DNA of 64,000 nt from Carya illinoinensis (taxonomy: Eukaryota > Streptophyta > Magnoliopsida > Fagales > Juglandaceae): contig NC_056755.1 of assembly GCF_018687715.1 (NCBI RefSeq), positions 28,125,001 through 28,189,000 of the forward strand. The letters run 5' to 3'. Both the position numbers and the translations under genes were made by a program. Under the pieces are notes generated by a model. The model saw only the letters and a list, made by a program, of their open reading frames with translations, ran no database searches and had not been told where the DNA came from. Positions 24,209 to 36,890 of the stretch are shown here, one piece after another; positions within the stretch are counted from its first letter, which is position 1; each line of letters begins with the position of its first letter.

Positions 24209-26264
24209 TGTGATGACCCGCTTTCGCGTGTATTTTCGCTGAAAGGTTGCTTTTATTTTAATTAATATATTAGTTTATTTATTTTAATTTATTGTGTTTT
24301 AAAAATTAATTTTTAATTTAATTGATGTTGTGTTTTATTTCTTTTAGTCGTTTACGATTTTTAATCTCGTTTCGGCGGTTTAGTTTTGTTTTCCCGGAAT
24401 GAGGATTAGACCTCATCTTTTTCCTACATCTATTTTTTTTCCTTTTTCCTTTTTCTCTTTTTTCTTTTTTCTTTTTCTTCTTCTTTCTTTTTCTTTTTCT
24501 TTTTCTTCTTCTTCTCCTTCCTCCCGATCGGCCCGTCTCTCTCTCTCTCTCTCCTCTCCCACGCCGTGAAACACCAAACCCCCCGACCCACAGCCGTCCA
24601 GCCGCCGTGCGGCTCACCGCCCCCACTGTTCGACTCCCCTCCCTCCGGCGCACCTCCCCACCAATTTCCAATCCCATCCGGCCGACCGTTTGGCCGGAAA
24701 ATCCCCTTAAAGCTCCCAAGATTTTTGCCTCAATCTGCCGTCGTCGCTCCACCTCCGGCCACCATTTCTTCACCACATCATCACCGGTCCCTTGCCGTCC
24801 TAACCCACCTATTTTAGGCCTCCAATGGTCACTGGAACAGCTCCCACGAGCTAGTTTTCCATTTTGGGAAATCCGGCCTCTCTCCGCCGTTTCTGCCGCC
24901 ACCCACGGCCAACCACCACTTCCAATAGCTTCATAATCATCCCTAGACCATTCTCTATCAATCCCAAGCCCTGGTTTGTCCCCGTTCAAAAGTGGGTATT
25001 TTACAACCCAGGCCACAGTGAATTTTCACTGTAACGTTGCTTTTCCTCCGCCGTTTGCAACGCCGAGTGTTTTCTAAAATTACCGTATAGCGCTATAAGT
25101 ATTTTCCAAACCCTATTTTCAGATTTAAAAATATATTGCTCATTCAATAATTTTATCTGCTAGTTGGTTGATTCTGGACTGAGTCCGAGGAGTTCGGAGG
25201 TCGGATGGATGGAGGACGGAGTTGCTTGTTTTATTGAATTATGTTGGTTGATTATTTTTGTGCATTGATATAGCATTTACATGGTGCATGCACGTGTGTT
25301 TTTTTTTTTGTGAAAAACCTGTTTATTGGCGTAAGTGGACTTACGGGTGCGTGTGTATCACGACCCCAAGCCGGGATGGGGTATTATCCCGATGGAGCTC
25401 CTCTGGTCACTCGGGAGCGGAATAAACTGAGTGATGTCCCCTGGGTTGTCGCTAGGCGACGACGGGAGCGGGGGCTAGGGGTTGCTTGGCTACAAACGCG
25501 CCGGGCGCGGAACCGGGCATCGCCCTACGCACCGACTCCGTGGCCCTTCGCTGGTGAGGGTTAGAGGATGCTTGGCTATGAACACGCGGGGCGTGGAACT
25601 GGACATCGCTCGTTAGGTGTCACATGTGTGGTGGTACTCTGCGGTGTGGCACTGGAGCCAGGGTGTGCGGATGACCCCTAGGGGAGGTCATTGTGCATAC
25701 AGGTAAAAAATTGGATTTTGGTTTGAGACGGTTATAGAGGCCAAATGTGACTTTTGGCGTGGTTTTTGGAAAAGATGTATTTTTGGGTCAAATGGGATTT
25801 TTGGCGTGTGTGGAAAATTATGTTTTATGGGTTTTGTGCATTGGGCATGTTTCATGCATTTTGTTTGAGTTCTATGTGTTTTTATCTAGTGGTGTTTGGG
25901 TTTTACTTACCTGCGGTACCATTTTTGGTTCCGTAGCTTTTGGTGTAGGTTTTGAGGATGAGGAGAAGGAGGCTGAGCCCAAGGATGCGGCTCCGCCGGG
26001 TTGCTGATGTTATGCTTTATATTTGGTTTAAAACTATATTAGTGTTTTGTAATATTTTATGTGTGTTTTAAACAGCTTGTAATACGTTAAGAAAAATTCT
26101 AGTACTTAGTTATATGGCTTTCGTTATCCGCTGCGTGTTTCTTCGTGCACATATGTTGCCTTTGCACACACTTGGCACTCATCGTTAGGGTGGTGACCCG
26201 GGTTGTCACCATCCGGACGTCTCGATTTCCCCGCGTCCGTGTGTGGGGATTTGGGGGTGTCACA
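24209..26264 (+). mobile_element. Solo LTR with intact target duplication
   Basis: It starts TGTGATGACCCGC and ends GGGGGTGTCACA, with near-perfect inverted termini. TCTTT occurs directly on both sides (24204-24208 and 26265-26269). There is no primer site, coding domain or second LTR, so it is a 2056-bp solo LTR. Inside: a pyrimidine-rich tract (24419-24560), a GC-rich leader-like part (24560-24960) and a GC-rich block at 25355-25700 resembling the CGACCCCAAG...CCTAGTGGAA zones of the A and B LTRs. Confidence 0.9.
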
Positions 26265-26269
26265 TCTTT

Positions 26270-26744
26270 GACCTTCCTAATGTGTCTCATCATTTCCTTC
26301 CTCTAGAGAAGTCATCTAGGCTAGTGATAAGTGTCAAATGGGCAGTTGATTCAAATGAGGTCCTTTACATGAGTGACAAGTGGCAGAAGGTATGTGAGAA
26401 ATCCATTGATAGGCGTGTGGGGCTCTTAGGTTACCAAACCCTAAAGTCTCTCACCCCGCTTTCCCTTTATCGTGTCCAAGTTCATTGCACCTAGTTTAGG
26501 ACACAAGTAGAAGACAAGTGGCATTAATAAGTAATGAGTTGGGCATGTGCCCTAAAGTCCTCTAGGGCTTCTAAACCCTAAACCTATGTAGTGGCTGAAA
26601 TGTACAGGCCTTGTGGGATTAGATGCCAAATGCATCTAGTCCATAACTTCCTAAGTATTTTCTACCTTCTTGCATGGCCCAACAACCATGCGTAGCCCAA
26701 TAGCGAAATATGAATGAAGGCTTAGCTAAGTCTTGGTCATCACA
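26270..26744 (-). mobile_element. Family B long LTR no. 2 (minus), right segment
   Basis: Continues LTR no. 2 after the solo LTR and ends GGTCATCACA at 26744, which on the minus strand is a TGTGATGACC start. The flanks GGTAA (20147-20151) and TATAA (26745-26749) agree at three of five positions, so the duplication is decayed or the boundary is off by a little. Confidence 0.5.
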
Positions 26745-26817
26745 TATAATTAAGTGGGTTAAGACTAAACATAATAAAAGCAATAGATGAGAACTTGGCT
26801 AAGTCCGGGTTATCACA
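26745..26817 (-). mobile_element. Family B LTR no. 1 (minus), first 73 bp
   Basis: It ends CCGGGTTATCACA, a minus-strand start TGTGATAACCCGG, and repeats the CTTGGCTAAGTC phrase found at the end of LTR no. 2 just upstream. This is expected if LTR no. 2 inserted close to the start of LTR no. 1. Confidence 0.5.
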
Positions 26818-27933
26818 GAATCACATCATATGCATCTACGCTAGGGGTGAGTACGTCAAAATACTGAATGAAATTGTGGTTGGCACCATCAGATTTTGTG
26901 CCTGACTTCACTCCAAAAACCAGTTATTTAGGTCCCATTCGAAAGCTGTTGATCTTTACCTTGTCAATCCAAGAAATTTCACACTAATTTAAACACTTCA
27001 GCGTGAACAATGAAGTTCTAGTAGGGTAATACCCAATCTACTACTTGGGGTCATAATAAAATAAAGTTCTAGTAGGGTAACATTCCATTCGTGACATACT
27101 CTATACATATGACATGGTACGACATGTAATTAACCGTATGACATATGACATGGCATAATATGGTATGACATGGGATGTAGCATATAAACATGAAATTGAA
27201 ATAAATGAATTGGCATGGCATATTAAAAAAATTTATAATAATCATAAGTGATAGAATATGGCAATAATAAACTTACCATCATACCTACATAAATACACTG
27301 GGAGTAACTTAGAAGCTAACTTATAGTGATTAAGCGTGACGTAAAAGTAGCGCGAATTGACATGAACTGAAATGAGATATTTCTAAGGATTAGAAAATTT
27401 TCACTAAACACTTAGAAACATAAGATTAACTGATTTATTTCAAAATTACCATTTCACCCATCTACTTGTGAGAAATGACTATTTTGCCCCTAAATAAAGG
27501 ATTTTGCATCCTAACTTCAAATCTTACCAAAATTTAGATTCCTAATGTAAATTTTTTCCTATATCTAATCGGAAAAATTTAAAGCATATCACAACTTTAT
27601 GAACTATGGTTGGGCGGATTCACATAAAAGGTCAACTCTTATTTTTGTTGCAATTCATCCAAACTTCAACTTTCATGCTTAAACCAATTTATGCAACACG
27701 TAAAAATCATATCCTATATTTTAAAATCATGCCAAAACATATACATTCCAAAAAAATCATAAATTCCTTATATCAATAAAAATGCCAAAACACCAAGTTT
27801 TGGTCAAATAGAACAAATCATTGATGTTCTTGGTCTAATATTTTTTAAATCAACTCCAAGGACTCCAAAAGTCCATAAACACACTCTTAAAATTTTTATA
27901 ACTCAAACCTAATTAAGAAAATGCTTGAACAAA
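26818..27933 (-). mobile_element. Family A LTR (minus), tail portion right of the B insertion
   Basis: The reverse complement aligns with 6840-7770: the GCAAAATCCTT block, the CATGTCATACC-type repeats, GACCCCAAGTAGTAG...CCTACTAGAAC and GTTCACGCTGAAGTG. A solo LTR interrupts it at 27934. Confidence 0.65.
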
Positions 27934-30900
27934 TGTGACACCCAGGATTTTTCATAAGGAACCTTGTTTACATTTTTGTATGATGATGATTTTTGTCTTT
28001 GGATTTTTGATTATGTGTTGGGACTTTTCTATTTTTAGGTTGGATTTGGATCTTTTGGTGTATGGTTCTCTTGCCCACAAGAAGAAATAGAAGAAATAGG
28101 CCCAAGGGAATAGGCCCATGAGGGCATTTGCTTTAGAAGGCCCACAATTTAGCCATTGGACAAGGAAGAGGCACCAATTGGCATAAGAGGAAATGTTTTG
28201 GTCTTTTTAGATGAGAAATCATCAGTTGGAACTTTGGGAAGAAGCAAGAATGACACTTGTCAAGCATGCATTGGATTTCTAGAAGAAAAGTGGAATAAGC
28301 AAAATAAGGTTTCAGAATTTGGAAGAGTTTTAGGTGCCACTTTGCAAGACTCAAGCTTCTAAAATGGACACTTGTCAAGCTTAGAGCAAAAGAAACTTTT
28401 AGAGTTCCAAGATGTGTCATACTTGGGAAGATAAAAATGCATGTTTCTATAAAAATGCATGTTTCTAGAAGAGTTTTGGTGAAAAGAAAAGGGGTAGCCG
28501 ATGGCAAAAAGGGGGGGAAAAGGGTTCAAGGGTCACCTAGGGAATGAACAAAAAGTTACCTCAAGTGACATGTCCATTTCGGCACCCAAGAACACACACC
28601 CTTGAGCCACTTGTCACCCATGTATTGGAAGAATATCTTAGGAAGATTCGGGTTTTTAGTAAAATGACCTATGGACCCCTAAGTACATTGAACCTGGACC
28701 AGGGAGGAAGGACAAAATGAGAAATGGAGGCATGAGAGGGTTTTGGTTTTGAGGAAGGAAGGCCACACGACATAAGCATCCTTTGGTCTTCCCCATGCGA
28801 TCCCATCATGAGGGAAATGGAAGGAGGTTGTGACACTTGTCTTTCGTGCAATGGTTGGAGAAAACATGGAGAGACCCTATATAAGGAAATAGCCAAAATA
28901 GGGGAGGTCTTTTTGCTCAAAAGTCTTTTTGTCTCCCTTGTGTACTTCAGCCACCACACCCACTCTCTCTACAGTTTCCATTTTCTCTCATTTTCTCACT
29001 AGCCAAACACTTCCACAAACACCATCATTTTTGCATACTCTCAATATTTCGAGTAGGAGCTCAACACTTGGAAGTAAGGACCTTTCACTCTTTCATGTTG
29101 GGCATGCACAGTCAAAGTGAAGAAATCACCTCTTCATTTTCGGTTTTAGTTTTTTATCACACAACCACACACTCTCACTCTAGAAACTAGGGTTTTCTCT
29201 TCAAGGAAGATGGAACCCTAAGTGTTCTAAGTCTTTTAAACGTGAGAACTCGAGTTTTTAGAGGGATTTGTGTTTCAGTTTTTACTTGGAAAAGAAAACT
29301 AGGGTTTTGAATTTCAAGAAGTTTCGACCCTAGGGTTTTGGTTTAAAGGAAAAGATTTAGAAATACGCTTACACTCACATTCACTCAAATTTCGGAATCT
29401 TTGGTTTTTGTGTATTTGGTTTCTAATATGCTACATTGTAATTTCAGATTTTGCTATTATTATCATTGGATTCTTTTAAGTAAACTTTCAACCTACTCTT
29501 GATAACACTTGTATATATTGTGTAAACTCTTGTTTGTTTATTTTGCTTGAATATTGCCATCTTATTCTATGCATGTACTCGGTTTATATGATGTGTAGGC
29601 CTTTGTATGAATTTTGTTGTTTGAATCTTGTTATTCTATGGTGTTATATTCAATTTTTGGTTAAATGTGATGAAATGCCATGTTTGTGATGCTTTGATTG
29701 AAGAAGATTTCGAATATGGTGTATAAGGGTTTTAGTTTTACCTTATATGTGCTATGCATGTTTGTTTGGATGTAAGATGGAGTAGAAATATGAGTTTATA
29801 AGTTGTGATGATGAAAATCCATGTATTGAAAGGGTTGGATGAATCGGCCATGGCCCATTTAGGTTTTAAAATTTTGTTGACAAGTATGAAATGAATATGT
29901 TTGCATGTATTTGACATCAACTGCATGTTCTAATATTTTCAAGCCATGTTGCAAGATGCATGTTATTGTTTGAGCTATATGATTCGGCTTTTGCATGTTG
30001 CATGAGTAAGATAAGTTCTTCATCATGAGTCTATGACTCATGCATTCAAGTGTATGTTATCAAAAGAAAGAGTCAATGTATGTTCTATCACAACCCCAAA
30101 TGCAAGGACAGAGAAATGCCCTAGTGGAACTCTTTGTCCATTTTAGAGTATTTAAAGTTGAGTGGAGACCCCTAAATTGAATAAGTACAGCCAACAGGCC
30201 TTGAAAGGTTCCTATGGAAGTATACCGAAGCAAGGTTGTACCTAAAGCTAGTGGGTGCGTATTACGGTGAAGGCGAAATATGCAAACTTCTATACATGAA
30301 TATGTTTATGATATGATGTAGTTACGTCGATCAAAAGGATCGTTGATTGATACGATAACTAGTGGGGAACACATGGTGCTTAGGGGAGCTGTGAGGTGTC
30401 CAAACATGTGAATAATATGATATGAATAAGGTATTTGAGCTCCATGGTATGATATGATATGATACATATGACATGCCATGAGATGATATGACATGATATG
30501 ATATGTATGACATGCCATGAGAGGATATGACATGAGCTATGATATGGATGAATGATATGAAATGATGAAACTTGATCTCAATATGACATGCTATGAAATG
30601 TATAGAGATGGCATGATGTTATGATATAAACAAGAACCCGAGCTCAAATGATATGAACATGTGTTAAGGGTTTAAAAGGCGAAAAGTCGTTCTATGAAAG
30701 AGTTCTTGTTGCACATGTCAAAGTTTTGCATCAAAGTACATGGACCTTTTGTGATTTGCTTTTATATGCTTATGATATTTGTGGTATGTTGACTATTTAT
30801 TTGCTGAGATTTCTCAAAATCTCACTGTTATAATTTTCACTATCATTCCCCTACCCGGAATGGTAGAGGTTGTGATAGGAGCTGTCTATTTTGGAAACTC

Positions 30901-31414
30901 TCCCGATACCTAAGGAGACTCCACAGAGACAGGAGGTCTCTTAGGAGCTATCTATTTTGGAGAGGTTGGAAGCTGCCGACCAATTCATTACCAAGGTATT
31001 GCAAATTTTTAAGCAATTGATGAGGATTTTGAATCAAGACAAGGCCAAGTAGGATTGGCCTTACTGAAGGACTTTGGTCATGGGGACCCTTTTGATGGAT
31101 ATTTGTCTCGATGATATATTTTGATATGGTCCCATGTTTTGGAAATCTTTTGAAAAACTTAACTATTTTGGAAGTGCATTTGCTAGTAAAAGTTTTTGGG
31201 ATATTTGCACTATGTTGGTACCATGCATTTATTATTTTGCCACTGTGCTTAAGTTGTTAGAAAGGAATTTTTCTGCTACGATTTTTATTACATACTGCTA
31301 GATCATTAGGTACATTACATCTTAACTGTCATGTACCGGAAATGTAGCTTTGTGTTACATTTCTCGGTGTGTTCAATCACCGTCAAATCCGAGGTGGGAG
31401 CTAGGGGCGCCGCA
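27934..31414 (+). mobile_element. Probable solo LTR, 3.5 kb, with target duplication
   Basis: It starts TGTGACACCCAGG and ends AGGGGCGCCGCA. ACAAA precedes it (27929-27933) and follows it (31415-31419). The sequence carries B-family blocks in the plus orientation: CACAACCCCAAATGC...CCTAGTGGAACTC (30090-30142), CTCACTGTTATAATTTTCACTATCATTCCC (30821-30850) and a terminal zone matching 34397, 20152 and 9284 in reverse. 30425-30560 is an ATGATATGACATG-type low-complexity stretch. No coding domain, primer site or second LTR. Confidence 0.75.
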
Positions 31415-33574
31415 ACAAATAATCAAAAATCACAAAAATCATCATCAAACCAATTGGCATGCTCACTAAGGGATGCTTGGGGAATGAGATAAGATGAGAA
31501 ATTGATAAATAGTAGTGAAATGATTTTATGATATTTTATTGGGTTTCGGGAAATGAGAAAAAAAATTGAATAAAAATATTGTAAGTTAAAATATTGTTGG
31601 AATATAATTTTTTAATATTATATTTGTTTTGAAATTTAAAAAAGTTGAATTATTTTTTTGTATTGTATTCGAAAGTTTGGAAAAGTTGTAATAATTAGAT
31701 GAAAAATTTGAATACTTGAAATTGAAAAATATTTGTGTTTAAGTGATGTTCAGAAATGAGATCAAATGAGATTAAATGAGATGATAACTCTTCCAAACAA
31801 CTTCTAAATCTAAACTAAGTATTACATGTTCTTGACTTAGGTCAAACCACTAAAGCTGGATTTCTCATGAAATAAAAATTCAAAAAAATAAAATCATACA
31901 TCTCATATTCAAGTTTTAAACTTGATCTAAGCATTAAACCTAGGATCACATGGCAAAAAATTATAAAAACACAAAACAAACTTGTGAGCCTCTTGTTTAT
32001 GTCCTAACCGAACTTTTCCATGCATAACAACTTATTCTATCAAGATCAAAACCAATATTCTCCAAAAATAACTTCTCAACACATACATCAAAACCTTAAG
32101 AAAAATATATGTGAATATCAAGACCATTGAATCATGTTTCCATTAAAAAAAGATTAAACCTCTCCCAAACCAGAAACTATTTTGAGACTTCCAATTTTCA
32201 TCTTTCCAGAATTAGGCAAAACTCTTAATAAAAATTATTAACATGCAGCAAATCCAAAGCTAACTTTCATATTAACATGTTAAATCTTCACCATAGAAAG
32301 ATCTAACCAATATTTTACCAAAAACCTCATCAAAAAATCAAAGTTTCACACAAACATCCAGACGGTAGCCCAATATGACCTTTTCATGCTCAAGCTGATT
32401 TTTAACTAATCAAACCTCCATAAAAAATTACCCAAAATATATCAATAGAAACTAGACTAATCAGATGGTGCCTACATAGCTGCTATTGGCAAGAGCAGTT
32501 TTGGCCAAGTGGATGGGCTATGATCTTGTAGTCATTTTGTCTTCCATCAAAGGACTATTGGGGACTGAAGTGAGTGGTGGTGTCAACCCATTTCTAGGCC
32601 TTGGGAGGGGGAAGAAACTTCCTCAAGAAGCCTACCATGGTGGTGAGTTTCAGTGGGCCAAAGATGGGCCTTACCGATGGGCTCAATTTTGGGGCTTCAT
32701 GGGATTTCTTTAAGGGTTTTAGTTGGATTCAAGCCCAAATCTAAATTTTCTTGGCCCAATGTGATTAAAAGCATATGAAAATGATTAATCCAAGTGATTA
32801 AATATTTAATCAGAAATTGGGCCACAAAGGGTTGAAGTTTTGGTTTAGGGTTTCAATTGAAATCTAATGGTTTGGGAGTTTTACTAAAGTTGAAATCCTC
32901 TTTTGGTTGGCCACAAAGTGTTTGGTTGGATGAAATAGTGTTTGGCTTGGGTGACATGATCACAATCCTTGATTTTCCTTTCATTCATTTAAAATCTTCA
33001 TCTCAAGGTTCCTCTCAGTGCCAAGTGTCCTATACTATTCACCAAGTGTGGTTAAGATCTTGCCAAATATCCAAGTAAAAACTCCTCTTAACTGATTTGG
33101 ACAATTCACATACTGATTTGAAAATCAACTTAACTGTGTGCCACACGACACTGTTATGGATATTACTATCCACCCCAAAAAAGAAAAAAAATAAACATTA
33201 TACCATAAAATCATAAATAATCATATAAACCTGGCAGTGCAATTTGTTTCACGAAATTTGATTCCTAAGTACTCCAAACAAATGAAAAAGCATTTCAAGC
33301 ACTTTTCATCCGAAAAATGAAAAATATATTATTGTACCATAAAATCCTAAATATTCATCTAAGATTAATAGCGCAAGCATTTTCTCAATCTCATACTCCA
33401 AGGTACCTCAAATAAATGAAAATAAACTTTTATCACCATAACGAGCTAGAAATTGACTATGTTGACTGACTAAAACTTAAATAGTCACTTGATTCGTGAA
33501 ATCTTTTCATGATTTCAAGGTGTTCCCAAGGTTTAAAATAAATCCATCTACTGAATTTCTGGCAAGCTATTACA
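31415..33574 (-). mobile_element. Family A LTR (minus), middle and head portion
   Basis: The minus-strand start is TGTAATAGCTTGCCAGAAATTC at 33574, matching the A start at 8141. The head (33160-32600) aligns with 8600-9100 of the plus-strand copy. A MITE lies at about 31467-31800. The small ORFs at 32486 and 32857 are in the repeat and not genes. Confidence 0.65.
31467..31800. mobile_element. MITE of the GAGATGAGAT type
   Basis: It runs from GCTTGGGGAATGAGATAAGATGAG to a partly complementary end, ATGAGATGATAACTCTTCCAAAC. The interior (TATTGTTGGAATATAATTTTTTAATATTAT and GGAAAAGTTGTAATAATTAGATGA zones) matches the shorter copy at 39583-39757. Terminal inverted repeats of the form GTTTGGRNNNTGAGAT are typical of a MITE abundant in some Fagales, which is recollection. 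Confidence 0.65.
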
Positions 33575-34396
33575 ACATTCCTAGAGTCATTGACTTTTAA
33601 CAAAAAAGTCGCATACATACTTGTAGCATGCACACATTTTCTTGGGTAATATTTTAATTCCTACTTATGCAGACAAATAAGCATATTCAAGCAATTATTA
33701 GAGAAAAAACTAAATATAATATATATATATATATGATAAAGATAATTTGTACGAAATGATCCCGATCACACTTTTTGTCAATCAAAAGAAACTCAATTTC
33801 ACGCCTGACACATATGTGGCTAAGCATCCTCTAGCCTATATAAAAAATAAAACCTATATTATAAACATAATTTATTTGATATGACTCCTGTCACACTTTT
33901 GTCAATCAAAAGAAACCCATTATTCCTAGTTATTTAGATTTTGGCCTCTAAGTCTAAACCACTATCTTACATCTTAGACGACCCCAATTACTGATATATC
34001 ATTTAAAATAAATTAACTTTGCCTTCTGAAAAGTAGAGAGATGCCAACTTTTTTTTTTCGTTAGTAAGATTCTTGTTGTTTTTATCTTAAAAGATCAAGA
34101 ACCATCCAAAACTAATCTTTGTTCAAAAGAAACATTGAAGAATCAACAATGACTAATCTGGATTTCATTTGGTCATCCAACTTTCCAACCATTAACTTAA
34201 GAATTTACCTCCACTTTAGACTATGTTCTAAATTCATTCAGGAAACTAAAAGATCTATAAAGCCTACTTAGACCCCTCTAAATGTCACCAAAAACTTCAC
34301 CATGGTGTTGGCTAAATATTTTTTAAAAAAATATGATTAAGTTGATCACAAAATTGAGGACCAAGCATTGTCCAAAATCATGTGGCACATTGCAAA
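33575..34396. other. Intervening sequence with AT microsatellite and a copied LTR fragment
   Basis: No gene. It contains (AT)n at 33717-33734, two copies of CACACTTTTTGTCAATCAAAAGAAA-like sequence (about 33768 and 33891), and between them 43 bp (33795-33837) that occur again at 35286-35328 with one mismatch. The remainder is AT-rich sequence in which I see nothing. Confidence 0.6.
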
Positions 34397-36890
34397 TGTG
34401 GTGCCCTCCACCCCCGGTTGTGGTTTGGCAAGGAATCATGGTGCTCGAGAAGCATATCAAACAGGCTACATCCCTTAACACAATGTAAGAACCTTGTGTG
34501 CTCGTATGCTAAGCACATGTGTGTATAAGAGTCACAGTAGAAAGTAAAAGGTATTAGTCATAAATTAACAATAGTTTCAGAGGCTTGTACATTACTTGCC
34601 CAACAATAACAATATACATAAGTCACTATCACATCATCATTAAAATAATATAGATCAACGTTTATTCATCGTCTAACTCAAATATTACTACACCAAAATT
34701 GTTCGTAGCCCAAATACAATTTAAACATCCTAGATTTACAAGAGATTATAAACTTAAGGGGACAAGCCCCCATGGTTATTCCTCAGATTGCATTGGTCCT
34801 TCCTTCTTGAAGTAATCTTTCTGAGCTATATCTGCATCAAAGTCTACGATTCGAAGGGGCGAAATCGTAATGAAACTACCACAGTGAGATTTCAATGAAA
34901 TCTCAATAAGTTAAAACCAAAGACAACATTATCAATGTAAGAAAATGACAATGAATATGAATGTGTAAGATTTATGTAAATAAAAGATGAAATCGCATAT
35001 ATCATAAGCATACCAAGGAATCAATCCTCCGAGTAAAACAACATAATCATGAATCATCATAAACATCATTGAGCACACAAGCCCAAATCATCACATAACA
35101 TATCATACCATTTTCTAGAGCCCAAGTGCAAATCAACATATGGAATCTCTCCACCACTCACACCCATATTCGTTCATTAACATATGTCACTATGGCTCCC
35201 CATCACTAGTCGGATACACATCTTGGTTCCCTTCCCCACACCATGGGTAACGACCACGCGAATAACTTTATAACAAGCAATGCCTAATTTCACGCCTGAC
35301 ACATTTGTGGCTAAGCATCCTCTAGCCTTCACCAGTAGAGAGGCAACGGGGTTAACCCGAGTGTTACCATCTCGCCTAATCTCGCTGTCAACCGACAACA
35401 ACTCAGGGGGCGTTACTTAATTCTTAAACGCTCCCAAGTAACCGTAGAAGCTCTACTAAGATAATGCCCCATTCTAGATTGGTGTTCATGATATACACAC
35501 ATGCACCCATAGACAAATCATCAAAGTAATCAATAATAAAAATGAGAAAATATATACTTTCATGAGAGAAAGAGATTTAGAAGTAGAAGATGAACATCCC
35601 GAACATACCCATAGATATTTACACCCACATTACTAGCTTCGTTGTAGTAGTGAACCTACTTGAACAATGAACTAATAGTGAGCATTACACTGAAGTCATT
35701 GGCCTACTTTTTGATGAAGACTTCGAGCCCAGCTTCCCCTTTTGTGGAGTTCAGGACATATGAGAGAGTCTGTTTCTAAATTGCTTAGAGATCTAGAGTG
35801 ATATGAGTCCATGGGAATAAAATCCCTTGAACCCACAATCAATTTAAAAACTCACCCAAGAAAGTCAAAATCAAGTCAATGGAAAACCTAGACCACGTTA
35901 AAAAACTCATTTTAAGAACCTAAATTATAGAGAATTTAGACCCATTGAAAAATTTGTCTTAAGAATCTAGATTAGAGAGAATCTAGATCCGTTGAAGAAC
36001 CTATTTCAAGAACCTAGATTACAAGGAGGAAAACCACAAAGGTTGTGATTTACTTTTGATAAGTTCAAAAGTTCATTCAAGAATAAGGGGAGATATACTC
36101 AACTCACAATCAAAATAATTCATCAAATTTCATAAAACTGTGAATAGTGCGGCTATAGTAACTCAAATATGTCTCCCCAAAACAAACCCTAACAAAATAC
36201 ATTCCCTAAAATACCCTTGGATGGGCGCCCCCTCTAATAAACCCTATACCGAAAATCACATAAATAATTCCCTTATGGCCGATGCCTCCCTTAATCCCTA
36301 CATAAAAAGTTCTCTTAAAAATCCTTGTTAATGAAATAACTTTCCCAATAAGCCATTGGTCAAAAATACAAGGCCTTCTAAAAAAATCCTAGTTCAACAA
36401 AAATAAGACATGTGGGCCGAACATACTCAAGCCCAAATATTCAAAAAGTCCAAAGCCTCAAAAATAATAAACATAATAATAACCCAAACAATAAATCCTA
36501 AATCGTGTCTTCCATAACTTGTATCATGTGGATGAAAACTAGATCTCCTTTTTTCAAGCTTATCTTGAATGCCGGGCTCTTACTAGACTCGTCCCAAGTG
36601 GATTGCACCAATTCTTATATTGCTTTCTTGCTCTTCTCAACTCTCAATTTTGTGATTGCCCCATCTGAAACTTACAAAAAATCTTTAAGATTTGGTCCAC
36701 TTTGGTGCCCGTCATAGAGTGTGAGGCGAAAACTCTTGTCGAAATATCTTTTATACATGCAGTCTTTTTCGTCACCAAGTCGCACCCAAATCTAATAGAT
36801 GGATACCCGATCCACCCCCTCCTACATTTCTTAAAGCGTGTAGCTACTTAGTCCCATGAGTTTGGCCCCTCAAACTTATCACTAGTGCAA
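34397..36890 (-). mobile_element. Family B-like long LTR no. 3 (minus)
   Basis: It begins TGTGGTGCCCTCCACCCC, matching the ends at 20152 and 9284. The TGAAATCTCACTGTGGTAGTTTC block (reverse complement, about 34868-34895) and the GGGGCGTTAC...CTCCCAAGTAACC zone (35405-35450) correspond to the other B copies. The right end is uncertain; a candidate start on the minus strand is GTGATAAG near 36892. No coding domain. Confidence 0.5.

Noticed and set aside
24318..25016. 232-codon minus-strand ORF rich in Arg, Lys and Gly
   Set aside because: It is inside a solo LTR and its composition comes from the pyrimidine tract and GC-rich leader; no domain is visible.
20147..26749. Perfect target duplication for B LTR no. 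2
   Set aside because: GGTAA and TATAA agree at only three of five positions; the nesting is argued from the duplicated LTR start instead.
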